Source: Silvibacterium bohemicum
GTDB lineage: Bacteria > Acidobacteriota > Terriglobia > Terriglobales > Acidobacteriaceae
Direction: 5' to 3'
Length of the DNA: 64,000 nt
Assembly (NCBI RefSeq): GCF_001006305.1
Contig: NZ_LBHJ01000003.1
Location: 62,001-126,000 of the forward strand
Part shown: piece by piece, positions 42,455 to 51,700 of the stretch
Numbering within the stretch: the first letter of the stretch is position 1
Layout of the letters: each line of letters starts with the position of its first letter
Made by a program: the position numbers and the translations under genes
Notes under the pieces: model-generated
What the model was told of the DNA's origin: nothing
Seen by the model: only the letters and a program-made list of their open reading frames with translations
The model's database searches: none

Positions 42455-43738
42455 ATGAAGAAGGTCGTTTTTGCGTCGCTGCTGGCGTTTGCGTCCAGCA
42501 CCCTTGCCTCGTTGCCAGTCGCTATGGCGCAAGATTCGGGTTCTCAATCCGGTCAGATCACCATCAAAGACCCGGCGGAATACAACGCCTACACCAATGC
42601 GATCGGGCAGTCCGCCCCAGCAGCCAAGGCCGCGGCCATCGAGAGTTTTCTCCAGCAGTATCCCAATAGCGTGGTGAAGGCCGAGATGCTGGAGCAGCTG
42701 GTGGGCGCCTACCAGGCCACCGGCGATGCCGCAAAGACCTTCGACGCTGCCAAGCGTCTCCTGCAGGTCGACCCCACCAATCTGCGCGCCCTGACCTTCG
42801 TGGTCTATGTCGGCAAAGCTCAGGCGAGCGGCGATCAGGCCAAGCTGGATGATGCCGCGGCCAATGCGCAGAAGGGTCTGACCTCGACGAAGCCGGCCAG
42901 CATGAGCGACGCCGACTACCAGAAGCTCAAAGATCTGGCCACCCCGATTTTCTACGACGCTATCGGCGCCGACGATGTCGCCAAGAAGGATTACAAGGAC
43001 GCGATCACCGCATATACCTCGGAGCTGGGTGCCTATAAGGATCCGGCCCAGACCACGCAGAACCCGGCGCTCGCCGACACCTATTATCTCGGCAACGCCT
43101 ATGTCCAGGAAGATCCGAAGGATCTTGTCAACGGTATCTGGTACCTTACCCGCGCGGCGCAGTATCTGCCTGAGCCCTACAAGACCACGGCCGAGAAGGC
43201 AGCCGAATATTGGTACACCAAGTACACCGGCAAGATGGACGGATTCGACCAGGTCAAGCAGCTGGCGCATGACAACGTCACCCCGCCTGCCTCCTACAAG
43301 CCGGTACCCGCGCCGCCCCCGCCGTCTCCGCAGGAGCTGGCTCACCAGGCCATCGTCGGCACGCCTGATCCTTCCAAGCTCGCGCTGGGCGATCAGGAGT
43401 ACATCCTGTCGAACGGCAGCACGGACGATGCCCAGAAGGTCTGGGGCGTTCTGCAGGGCAAGACCACGCAGATCCCTGGCGTTGTGATCTCGGCGACGGC
43501 CGATTCCGTACAGCTTGCTGTTTCGGACGATGCCAAGCAGTCGCAGAAGGCGGACTTCACCGTCAACATGAAGGCTTCGCTGAAGGACGTTCCGGCGACA
43601 GGCTCGACGGTGACCTTAATCGGCACCTTCGACTCTTACACGCAGAATCCTCCGATGATCATCATGAAGGACGGCGAGGCGAAGCCCGCTGCGAAGCCAC
43701 CGGCACGTCGGCCCGCGCACCGTCCCAGCAGCAACTAA
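42455..43738 (+). CDS. Secreted TPR-like protein
   Basis: A 427-residue exported protein with a signal peptide ending near LPVAMAQ. Residues ~35-280 are helical and TPR-like (AAAIESFLQQYPNSVVKAEML, AAKRLLQVDPTNLRAL, ADTYYLGNAYVQEDP). Then comes a Pro-rich linker (VPAPPPPSPQ), a small beta domain (~330-410) and a basic Pro-rich tail (PPARRPAHRPSSN). The family is a common acidobacterial hypothetical. A scaffolding role in the envelope is only inferred. GGAG lies before the ATG, and a strong terminator follows. Confidence 0.8.
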   Translation: MKKVVFASLLAFASSTLASLPVAMAQDSGSQSGQITIKDPAEYNAYTNAIGQSAPAAKAAAIESFLQQYPNSVVKAEMLEQLVGAYQATGDAAKTFDAAKRLLQVDPTNLRALTFVVYVGKAQASGDQAKLDDAAANAQKGLTSTKPASMSDADYQKLKDLATPIFYDAIGADDVAKKDYKDAITAYTSELGAYKDPAQTTQNPALADTYYLGNAYVQEDPKDLVNGIWYLTRAAQYLPEPYKTTAEKAAEYWYTKYTGKMDGFDQVKQLAHDNVTPPASYKPVPAPPPPSPQELAHQAIVGTPDPSKLALGDQEYILSNGSTDDAQKVWGVLQGKTTQIPGVVISATADSVQLAVSDDAKQSQKADFTVNMKASLKDVPATGSTVTLIGTFDSYTQNPPMIIMKDGEAKPAAKPPARRPAHRPSSN

Positions 43739-43758
43739 GACGGTCTCAACTCAACCCG

Positions 43759-43793
43759 CGAGAGGCAGCCATAACGGCTGCCTCTCGTTTTTT
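43759..43793 (+). terminator. Strong Rho-independent terminator
   Basis: CGAGAGGCAGCC (43759-43770) pairs with GGCTGCCTCTCG (43776-43787), loop ATAAC, followed by TTTTTT. Confidence 0.95.
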
Positions 43794-43868
43794 GCGTATG
43801 GCTTCTAAGGTACATATTTGTTTGCGCTCCGCGCGCGGGTTGCATCCTAACCGCGCAGGAGCTGTGAA

Positions 43869-44564
43869 ATGCCTGTTACGCTTTCCTGGCAACAAATTGC
43901 ACTTCGCATGGCGTGTGCATTTTTCGCAGGAGGTCTCATCGGCGTTAACCGGGACGGGAAGGGCCGTCCGGCGGGCATGCGTACTACGGTGCTGGTCTGC
44001 CTGGCCGCATGCGTGGCCATGCTGCAGGCCAATCTGCTGATGAACAGCACGGGGAAGACGCCAAACTCCTTCGTGGTTCTCGATCTCATGCGCCTGCCAC
44101 TTGGCATCCTCACTGGAATCGGCTTCATCGGCGCGGGCGCGATCCTTCGCCGCGGAGATACAGTGCTAGGAGTCACCACCGCCGCCACGCTCTGGATGGC
44201 TACGGTGATGGGCCTCTGCTTCGGCGGAGGACAGCTGTTGCTGGGGGGCGCCGCCGCGGCTCTGACCCTGGTGACCCTGTCGGGTCTCAAGTGGCTCGAG
44301 CACCGGATGGATCAGCAGCATCGGGGCAAGCTGACGGTGACCTTCAACGGATACATCTTTTCGGAAGACCGCCTGCGCCACCAGTTGCGAGCCGGCGCAC
44401 TGCACATTCATTCCTGGTCGGTCCTGGCCGCGCCCGAAGCGCAGGAAACCACGGTCGAGTGTGAACTGCGCTGGCAGCATCCGTCGCGCGATCCCTTCCC
44501 GCCGGATATCGTTCCCGAGCTGCAGCGCTCTTCGGGAGTGACGCAGGTCAACTGGCAGGGCTGA
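43869..44564 (+). CDS. MgtC/SapB family membrane protein
   Basis: A 231-residue membrane protein. The N-terminal ~135 residues hold four or five helices with the family marks FFAGGLIGVNRD, PAGMRTTVLVCLAACVAML, GILTGIGFIGAGAIL and GVTTAATLWMATVMGL. The C-terminal ~80 residues form a soluble ACT-like domain. MgtC in pathogens aids growth at low Mg2+ and modulates the F-type ATPase. The gene converges with the acetate-kinase homologue and overlaps its stop by 17 bp. Confidence 0.9.
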   Translation: MPVTLSWQQIALRMACAFFAGGLIGVNRDGKGRPAGMRTTVLVCLAACVAMLQANLLMNSTGKTPNSFVVLDLMRLPLGILTGIGFIGAGAILRRGDTVLGVTTAATLWMATVMGLCFGGGQLLLGGAAAALTLVTLSGLKWLEHRMDQQHRGKLTVTFNGYIFSEDRLRHQLRAGALHIHSWSVLAAPEAQETTVECELRWQHPSRDPFPPDIVPELQRSSGVTQVNWQG

Positions 44565-45798
44565 TTTCAGCCAGCCTCGCGCCACAGCACTCGTGCGCGA
44601 TCTGCAATCCCTCTTCGACCGGAATCACCCATGCCTGCAGCGGCGAGTTCTCCGTCGACAACCGGCCTTCGATATCGATGAGCGTGCGATTGGCCTCGGC
44701 ATCGACTTCCAGGCCGCACCAGCGCAGGCTGTCCCCCACGCGGTCGCGGAGCAGCGTGGTATTTTCCGCGATGCCGCCGCCGAAGATCACAGCATCCGCG
44801 CCGCCCAGCGCTGCGAGATATCCGCCCACCGCCTTGCAGACGCGATAGGAAAACATGTCGAGCGCGAGCTTGACCCTGGGATCGGTGTCGTAGTGCTTGA
44901 TCAGCACGCGGGTATCGAGCGATTTGCCGGAGACACCGAGCAGTCCGGATTTTTTGTTGAGCAGCGTCATGACTTCATCGAGTTCGAGATGCTCTTCGCG
45001 GATCAGCAACGGAATGACGGAGGGATCGATGTCGCCGGAGCGCGTGCCCATCATCAGTCCCTCCAGCGGAGTCAGCCCCATGGTGTTGTCCACCGATTTT
45101 CCGTCGCGGATCGCAGTCACCGAACAGCCGCTCTCGAGATGCATGGTCACCAGCGTGCATTGCTCCTGTGGCTTATGGACCAGCTCTGCATAGCGCCCCA
45201 GCATGTAGCGGTGCGAGATACCGTGAAAGCCGTAGCGGCGGATGGCATGCTTCCCGGCGAGGTCGAGAGGAATCGCATAATGTGAGGCATGGTCGGGGAT
45301 GGTGCGGTGAAAGGCCGTATCGAAGACCGCGTAGATGGGTTTGTTGCCAAGCTTCTTCCGGATTGGATCGAGAATTTCGACTGAGCTTTTGTTGTGCAGG
45401 GGAGCGAGCTTTTCGAGATCGACGATGCGGCGCTCGACTTCTGCGTCGACCAACGCTGGCGCAGTGAAATGAAGGCCGCCGTGAACCACCCGGATGCCCA
45501 CGCAATCGATCTCGTCGAGCCTGGGCAGGTCTTCCGTTAGAGGGCCTTCGAGCGGCAACAGGCCTTCGAGCCATCGGAAAAGGCTGGTGACCGCGTCGCC
45601 GTAGTCCGCGGCTTCGATGGACTCGGTGTGCACGATCTTCTTCCCCTGATACTTCGAGAGCTTCGGGCTCTTGCCGATGCCCTCGATGATCACGCTGATC
45701 AGCTTGGTTCCGGCAAAGGCATGCTGTTGCTGCGGCTGGCAGACGATGATCTCCGCCTTGAGGGAGTTGCCACCGGGATTCATGACCAGGATGTTCAT
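44548..45798 (-). CDS. Divergent acetate/propionate kinase homologue
   Basis: A 416-residue protein of the acetate kinase fold. Conserved blocks are RVVHGG, APLHNKSSVE, VFDTAFHRTIP, RRYGFHGISHRY, SVDNTMGLTPLEGLMMGTRSGDIDPS and KKSGLLGVSG. The usual N-terminal NxGSSSLK is NPGGNSLK, and HLGNG is HLESG with Ser223 in place of the Asn. So two substrate/phosphate-binding positions differ from the Methanosarcina enzyme as I remember it, while Arg103, Asp160, His192 and Arg253 are kept. The start at 45798 (MNILVMNPGGNSLK) has GAGGA 5-6 nt upstream. No pta gene is adjacent. It may be an acyl kinase with altered specificity. Confidence 0.85.
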   Translation of the reverse strand: MNILVMNPGGNSLKAEIIVCQPQQQHAFAGTKLISVIIEGIGKSPKLSKYQGKKIVHTESIEAADYGDAVTSLFRWLEGLLPLEGPLTEDLPRLDEIDCVGIRVVHGGLHFTAPALVDAEVERRIVDLEKLAPLHNKSSVEILDPIRKKLGNKPIYAVFDTAFHRTIPDHASHYAIPLDLAGKHAIRRYGFHGISHRYMLGRYAELVHKPQEQCTLVTMHLESGCSVTAIRDGKSVDNTMGLTPLEGLMMGTRSGDIDPSVIPLLIREEHLELDEVMTLLNKKSGLLGVSGKSLDTRVLIKHYDTDPRVKLALDMFSYRVCKAVGGYLAALGGADAVIFGGGIAENTTLLRDRVGDSLRWCGLEVDAEANRTLIDIEGRLSTENSPLQAWVIPVEEGLQIAHECCGARLAEISPAS

Positions 45799-45866
45799 TA
45801 TGTTCCTCGTGCCTACTCGCACCTGACTGATGGGATGCTTCATGATCGGGAGCCGAAGCTGATTGG

Positions 45867-46580
45867 ATGGCACGACTCACGATCACTTCAGAGCAGTCTC
45901 ACGCATCCAAGCGCGATATGTGTCCAGCGAAGCCTCCGGCTCGATCGGCCCGGCAATACCTGCCGGAAAAGATCACGCTCCACGCGCTGCAAGAAACGGC
46001 GAAGGGTTGCCGTGGATGCGATCTCTATCGCGATGCCACGCAGACGGTCTTCGGCGAGGGCCAACGCGGCGCGGAGATCATCTTTATCGGCGAGCAGCCC
46101 GGCGATCAGGAGGATATTGCCGGCAAGCCCTTCGTCGGACCGGCGGGAAGGCTTCTGGATACTTGTATGGAGGCCGCGGGCATCGACCGCAAAGCGGCGT
46201 ATGTGACCAATGCCGTGAAGCATTTCAAATGGGAGCCGCGCGGCAAGCGGCGCATTCACAAGAAGCCGAGCATGCGGGAGATTGCGGCCTGCCGTCCGTG
46301 GCTGGATGCCGAGGTGGAGGCGGTTTCTCCGAAGCTCATTGTCTGCCTGGGGGCGACTGCGGCGCAGGCTCTGCTCGGCAGTAGCTTTCGGGTTACGCAG
46401 GAGCGCGGCACGATCAAAAAGGTGGAGGGATATCCTCCTATCCTGGCGACCGTTCATCCCTCTTCGATTCTTCGCGCTCCCGATGACGAGACGCGGAAGA
46501 AGGAGACGGAGTTATTTATCGCCGATCTGAAAATCGTAGCCGGTCATGTTGCGGGAGCGCAGAGCAAACGTGCCGGCTGA
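45867..46580 (+). CDS. udgX: UdgX-type uracil-DNA glycosylase
   Basis: A 237-residue 4Fe-4S glycosylase that removes uracil from DNA. Cysteines at 48, 51, 142 and 160 are the cluster-ligand candidates. The acid motif is GEQPGDQED (in place of GEQPG of family 4). Residues 127-134 read KRRIHKKP, the R-loop of UdgX, with His131 matching the His that bonds covalently with uracil in mycobacterial UdgX. The late motif is VHPSSILRAP. The first ~30 residues are not conserved, so the start may be Met18. It is divergent from the acetate-kinase homologue. Confidence 0.92.
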   Translation: MARLTITSEQSHASKRDMCPAKPPARSARQYLPEKITLHALQETAKGCRGCDLYRDATQTVFGEGQRGAEIIFIGEQPGDQEDIAGKPFVGPAGRLLDTCMEAAGIDRKAAYVTNAVKHFKWEPRGKRRIHKKPSMREIAACRPWLDAEVEAVSPKLIVCLGATAAQALLGSSFRVTQERGTIKKVEGYPPILATVHPSSILRAPDDETRKKETELFIADLKIVAGHVAGAQSKRAG

Positions 46581-46649
46581 AGAGGGAAGCGCGACTTGCC
46601 GAGCGGTGCTCAAGCTGCGATGATTTCTTCGAATCCCAAAGGAATCTGA

Positions 46650-47588
46650 ATGCGAAAGCTTTTGCTGCTCACTGCTGTCACTCTGGTTTCAATCTCTCTC
46701 TTCGCACAAAAGCCCGCATGGGAGCCGGCTCCGGGCCACCTCACCATTGCCCTCTGGCCGCACGGCGCGCCGGGTGCGCCGTCCAGTGCGGCGTCCGGCA
46801 ACGGTCCGGAGGTCGATACTACGACGGCGAAAGACCGGCTGATCGCAGGGCAGCCGATCGTTCGCCTGGGCAACGTTTCCACGCCGACCCTGACTCTTTA
46901 TGAGCCCAAGGGCAAGAGAACCGGCGCGGCCGTCATTGTCTTTCCGGGAGGCGGATATCAGATTTTAGCCATCGGTCTCGAAGGTACCGAGGTGTGCGAC
47001 TGGCTCAACTCGGTGGGGATCGCCTGTATTCTGATTAAGTACCGGGTGCCGAACACCGGGCCGTATCCGAAATCTCCCGCCGCTCTTCAGGATGCGCAGC
47101 GAGCCATGAGTATCGTTCGTGCTCATGCCGACGAGTGGCATATCGACGCGAATCGCATCGGCGTGCTGGGTTTCTCGGCCGGCGCGCACCTGGCCGCTGC
47201 TCTGAGCACGCATTTTGAGAAGCGGCTCTATGATGCCATTGACGCGTCCGATGAAGTCAGCTGCCGGCCGAACTTCGCGGTCATCATCTATCCCGGTTAC
47301 CTGGCGCTTGCCGAGAAGGACTTCGAGCCTAATCCGGAGATCCACGTCACTGCTGACACGCCGCCGGCGTTCATCTTGCAGGCCGAGGACGATCCGGTTC
47401 ACGTGGAGAACGCGATTACGTATTTCATGGAGCTGAAGAAGGCGAAGGTTCCTGCCGAGCTGCATATTTACGCCGAGGGCGGCCACGGATACGGGCTGCG
47501 GCGCACCGAGCTTCCGGTGACCGCGTGGCCGCAGAGCGCGGAGGTCTGGCTGCATACAATTCACGTGTTACCGGGCCCGGTACAGTAG
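46650..47588 (+). CDS. Exported alpha/beta-hydrolase (esterase/acetylesterase type)
   Basis: A 312-residue protein with a signal peptide (LLLLTAVTLVSISLFAQ). The fold is an alpha/beta-hydrolase: oxyanion segment VFPGGGYQ, nucleophile elbow GVLGFSAGAH (Ser ~181), acid in LQAEDDPVHVENA and His in EGGHGYGLRR. The set resembles the BD-FAE/Axe2-like and Aes-type esterases used in polysaccharide deacetylation. A xylan or carbohydrate esterase role is plausible. The following NIPSNAP gene is 30 bp downstream and probably cotranscribed. Confidence 0.88.
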   Translation: MRKLLLLTAVTLVSISLFAQKPAWEPAPGHLTIALWPHGAPGAPSSAASGNGPEVDTTTAKDRLIAGQPIVRLGNVSTPTLTLYEPKGKRTGAAVIVFPGGGYQILAIGLEGTEVCDWLNSVGIACILIKYRVPNTGPYPKSPAALQDAQRAMSIVRAHADEWHIDANRIGVLGFSAGAHLAAALSTHFEKRLYDAIDASDEVSCRPNFAVIIYPGYLALAEKDFEPNPEIHVTADTPPAFILQAEDDPVHVENAITYFMELKKAKVPAELHIYAEGGHGYGLRRTELPVTAWPQSAEVWLHTIHVLPGPVQ

Positions 47589-47618
47589 ACTCGCGGTTGG
47601 ACGCCTTCAGGAGGGCCA

Positions 47619-48413
47619 GTGCAAAGACGGGAATTCGTTACCTCATCGTTGGCCGCCGTTGCTGCGGCCGGAGGCACCATGCTCAAGGCTGAGAGCGGGG
47701 ACTCGCCCTCGCGCGAATATTACGAGCTGCGCAAATACCGGCTGTCTTCCGGTCCGCAGATGAAGCTCGCCGAAGACTACATTGCGAATGCGCTGATACC
47801 GGCGCTGAACCGGCTGGGCCTCGCTCCGGTAGGCGCGTTCTATCTCACCATCGGTCCGGAGACGCCGACTCTGTACCTGCTCATTCCCGGCAGCAATCTC
47901 CAGACGCTGGTCACGGCCGAGCTGCAGCTGGCGAACGACGCCGCATTCATGAAGGCCGCCGAGCCCTTCTGGAGTGCTCCTGCTGCGCAGCCGGCGTTCG
48001 ATCGCGTGGAAAGCTCGCTGATGGCCGCCTTTTCGGGATGGCCCAAGCCCACGCCTCCGGCTGCAGCAGCACGGCAGGGGAAGAGAATCTTTCAACTGCG
48101 CACCTACGAGAGCCCCAGCAACCGGGATCACGTGCGCAAGGTGGAGATGTTTCATCACGGTGAGTTCGAGATCTTTGCGCGAGCCGGCTTCGGCCAGGTG
48201 TTTTATGGCGACACCCTGATCGGGCCGCGCCTGCCCAACCTCACCTACATGCTGACCTTCAACGATCTTGCCGATCTGGATGCCAAGTGGGAGAAGTTCG
48301 GCGCCGATCCGGAGTGGCAAAAGCTGAAATCGCTGCCGCAGTACGCCTTCGAGCCCATCGTCAGCAACATCACCAATCTCATCCTGACGCCCACCCCGTT
48401 TTCCCAGATTTAG
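47619..48413 (+). CDS. NIPSNAP family protein with a Tat-like signal
   Basis: A 264-residue protein. The N-terminus QRREFVTSSLAAVAAAGG resembles a twin-arginine signal. Two NIPSNAP ferredoxin-like domains follow: YYELRKYRLSSGPQMKL in the first and IFQLRTYESPSNRDHVRKVEM in the second, each with a His/Asp-rich turn. NIPSNAP proteins have no firmly known biochemical activity; exported copies are frequent in Acidobacteriota and Planctomycetes. GTG at 47619 has a GGAGG upstream. A short hairpin (GCACCCGG/CCGGGTGC, 48438-48462) follows the stop. Confidence 0.87.
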   Translation: MQRREFVTSSLAAVAAAGGTMLKAESGDSPSREYYELRKYRLSSGPQMKLAEDYIANALIPALNRLGLAPVGAFYLTIGPETPTLYLLIPGSNLQTLVTAELQLANDAAFMKAAEPFWSAPAAQPAFDRVESSLMAAFSGWPKPTPPAAAARQGKRIFQLRTYESPSNRDHVRKVEMFHHGEFEIFARAGFGQVFYGDTLIGPRLPNLTYMLTFNDLADLDAKWEKFGADPEWQKLKSLPQYAFEPIVSNITNLILTPTPFSQI

Positions 48414-48462
48414 TTCCCGCAAGATAGCTTTCGTCCTGCACCCGGTGATTCATCCCGGGTGC

Positions 48463-48795
48463 GGCCTTCGCGCCAGCGAATGTGCTGAGAGAGCCTCGCA
48501 GAGCCAAATTTCAGTAATGCCAATGTCAAGTACCCAAACTTTGGTAACAAAAGTAATCTATTTGGCTTGTATTGATGTTACTTTGAGACAGAAATCCCCC
48601 AGAAGTTACAAGATTGTCCAGAACTGACGATAAGTGTGTCGGGGTGGCACACTTTCGGTCCCAGACCGCGTCGGGCCATGCAGCAGTTCGCAACGCGATT
48701 GCTGTGCCGGTCCGCGGCTCGTAAGAGATTCGAAGAAGGCAATCGCCGACCTTACTGCGAACGAGAGCAAAAAATCTTTTTACGGGAACACTGCA
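48463..48795. other. Leader region of the giant Ig-repeat gene
   Basis: The stretch 48510-48620 is clearly AT-richer than its surroundings and probably holds the promoter; I cannot fix a -35/-10 pair with confidence. GTAACAAAAGTAATC and a later GATGTTACTTTGAG form a weak inverted similarity. An open frame runs back from the gene to 48634, but it lacks a signal peptide and is not protein-like. Confidence 0.4.
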
Positions 48796-51700
48796 ATGAG
48801 CCGTACTTGGTTGAGGGGCCCCGGGGAGAATCTTCGCCTCCGTTTCTCTCGTTCGTGCGCGACGGACGGTCGTCTATCCGGTGTTGCCGATGCCGGGACT
48901 GACGGGTATCGTCCGGAGCCTCTTGGTCTTCGCAGGGCCTTCCGTTTGCTCGGACTCGCCGTACTCGGCTGCATCGGCGCATTTCATGCGGCTCATGGGC
49001 AGACGACGTTTCTGGAAACTGCCGTGGGTGCGTCCTCGAATCCCCAGACCATCACTGTAACCGCGCAGGCGACAGGCGCGGTGAGCGCGGTCAGCGTGTT
49101 GACTCTCGGTCAATCCGGCCTCGACTTCAACCCGACGGTTTCCGGTACGAACAGCTGCACGAATGCCAGTTTCAGCACCGCAGGCACGAGCAGCTGTCAG
49201 ATCGAGATCACCTTCACTCCGAAATATCCTGGCGTGCGCAACGGCGCGATTGTCCTGACAGGCTCAGGCGGAAACGTGCTGGCCACGCAATATCTAACGG
49301 GAACAGGGCAGGGCTCGCTGGGGGTGATGGTACCCGGCACGATGCAAACTGCGGTTGGAACCGGGCAGTGGACGGAGGTGAACGATGGCGGATCGCCGCT
49401 TGCAGCCGACCTCGATCTTCCCTCCAGCGTAGCGGTGGACGGAGCCGGCAACCTGTACATCGCGGATTCCGCGCACAACCGCATCCGCGAGGTTTCCGCT
49501 GCCGACAATGTCATCTCGACCATCTGCGGAACCGGAGCTCCCGGTTCCACCGGCGACGGTCAATCAGCTGTCAACGCGACGCTCAACACTCCGCGCAGCG
49601 TGGCCATCGACGGTGCGGGCAATCTCTACATCGCGGACAGCGGCAACAATGCGATCCGCGAGATCAACAAGGCGACTGGCGACATTGCCACGATTGCCGG
49701 CAATGGAGTTCCGGCCAATCTGGATGGAAATGCCGCTACGGTCGAGCTTAATAATCCACTGGGAGTCACGGTCGATGCTGCCGGGGATGTTTACATCGCC
49801 GACACGAGCGATCAGCGCATCCTCACAGTCGCGCCATCCAGCAATAACGCCGTCACCATCGCCGGAGATGGAGTCGCCGGATTCGCCGGTGACGGCGGCG
49901 CTGCAAAGTTGGCTGAGCTGAATCTTCCTTACGCCGTCGCATTCGACTCGCTTGAGAACATTTACATCCCGGATTCAGGCAACAATTGCGTCCGCGTGGA
50001 TTATGTCACCGGCGCGGAGGCGGGCAAGATTGAAACCTTCGCCGGCAGCTGCCACACCGGCACGGGAAGCTTCAGCGGCGATGGCGGAGCTCCGGCCAAT
50101 GCCAACCTCTTTGCGCCCTCGGCCGTGGCGATCGATGCGGCGGGCAATCTCTATATCGGCGACACCCAGAACAATCGCATCCGTAAGGTGACCACGGTCA
50201 ACAGCCAACTGGTGATCAACACTGTCGCCGGAACAGGAATCGGGATCTACGGCGGCGATGGGGGAAGCGCGACCGCGGCGGAGATCTTCGGTCCCTATGG
50301 AGTCACTCTGGATGGGCAGGGCGACCTCTTCATCGCGGACTACTTCGATCACCGCATTCGCGAGGTGCAGAGCGGCACGGTCACGCTCACATTTGATTCG
50401 CTCCGCGAAGACCAGGTGAGCCCGGCGCAGATCCAGGCGATCGAAAACGACGGCAACGCAGCGATGACTCTCACCGCCATCACGCCCGACTCAAATGCGC
50501 AGATTGGCACCACGACAAATGCCTGTTCCACCACGGCGTCGGTCATCATCGACGGAACTTGCAATGTGGCTGCGGAGTTTGCTCCGACGGAGGTGGGAAG
50601 TCCGATCACCGGCAACATCGATCTGGGCGTCACGGGCAATCCCGCTAACGGTCCGCTCGATATCCAGGTGTCGGGCGATGCGCTGGCTCTGAATTCCACG
50701 ACCACCGCGCTCATGGCGGAGCCCAATCCGGCGAACTTCGGCGCGCAGGTGACGCTGAGCGCCACGGTAACCACGGGCACCGGCACGCTGGGCGGCAGCG
50801 TGAACTTCAAGGACGGGACGGCGATTCTGGGCACGGTCAACCTGACTGTCCCGTCCAGTCCCGGAACTACGGGGACGGCCAGCTTCACGACTTCGGCGCT
50901 GACGGTTGGAACCCATAGCCTCACCGCTGTCTACAACGGCGACGACGGCGTGCATAGCGCCAGCACTTCGCCCGCAGTGAGCGAAGACATTCAGGAGCAG
51001 ACCTCGGTCGCCGTCACGTCGGGCGAAAATCCCTCGGTCTCGGGCGATTCGGTGACCTTCACGGCTACGGTGTCAGCGACTCCGGATGGCGGCGCGGCAC
51101 CCACCGGCACGGTGAATTTCTTGAGCGGCGGCGCGATGATCGGCACCGGCACCCTCAGCGGAAACGCCGCGTCATTCACCTACTCCGGGCTGACGACCGG
51201 CACGCATTCGATCACGGCTGCGTATGTGGGCGACTCGGACAACGCCGGAAGCACCTCTCCGCAGCTCTCGCAGGTGGTGAAGGCGATCACATCGACTTCG
51301 GTGCAGAGCAGCGAGAATCCGGCGTCGTTCGGGGATTCGGTCAGGTTTACCGCGACTGTGAGCAATGGGAGCGCCACTCCCACGGGAATCGTCACCTTCA
51401 CCGATGCCGCGAATGGAAACGCGCTGCTGGGCTCCAGCAGCTTGATCAATGTGGGCAGTAGCTTTACCGCCTCCCTTTCCAGCTCGGCTCTGTCTGTCGC
51501 CTCGCATTCGATCGTGGCCACTTACAGCGGGGATGCGAACGACGTGGCTAGCGCCAGCACTGGCCTCGCCGAAACCGTGCAGAAGGCTTCGACGACCACC
51601 AGTCTCAGCTCCTCGCTCACCCCCTCGGCCTCCGGGCAAAGCGTTTCCTTCACCGTGACGGTGCACGGCGGCACAACTGCGCCCACTGGAACAGTGAGCC

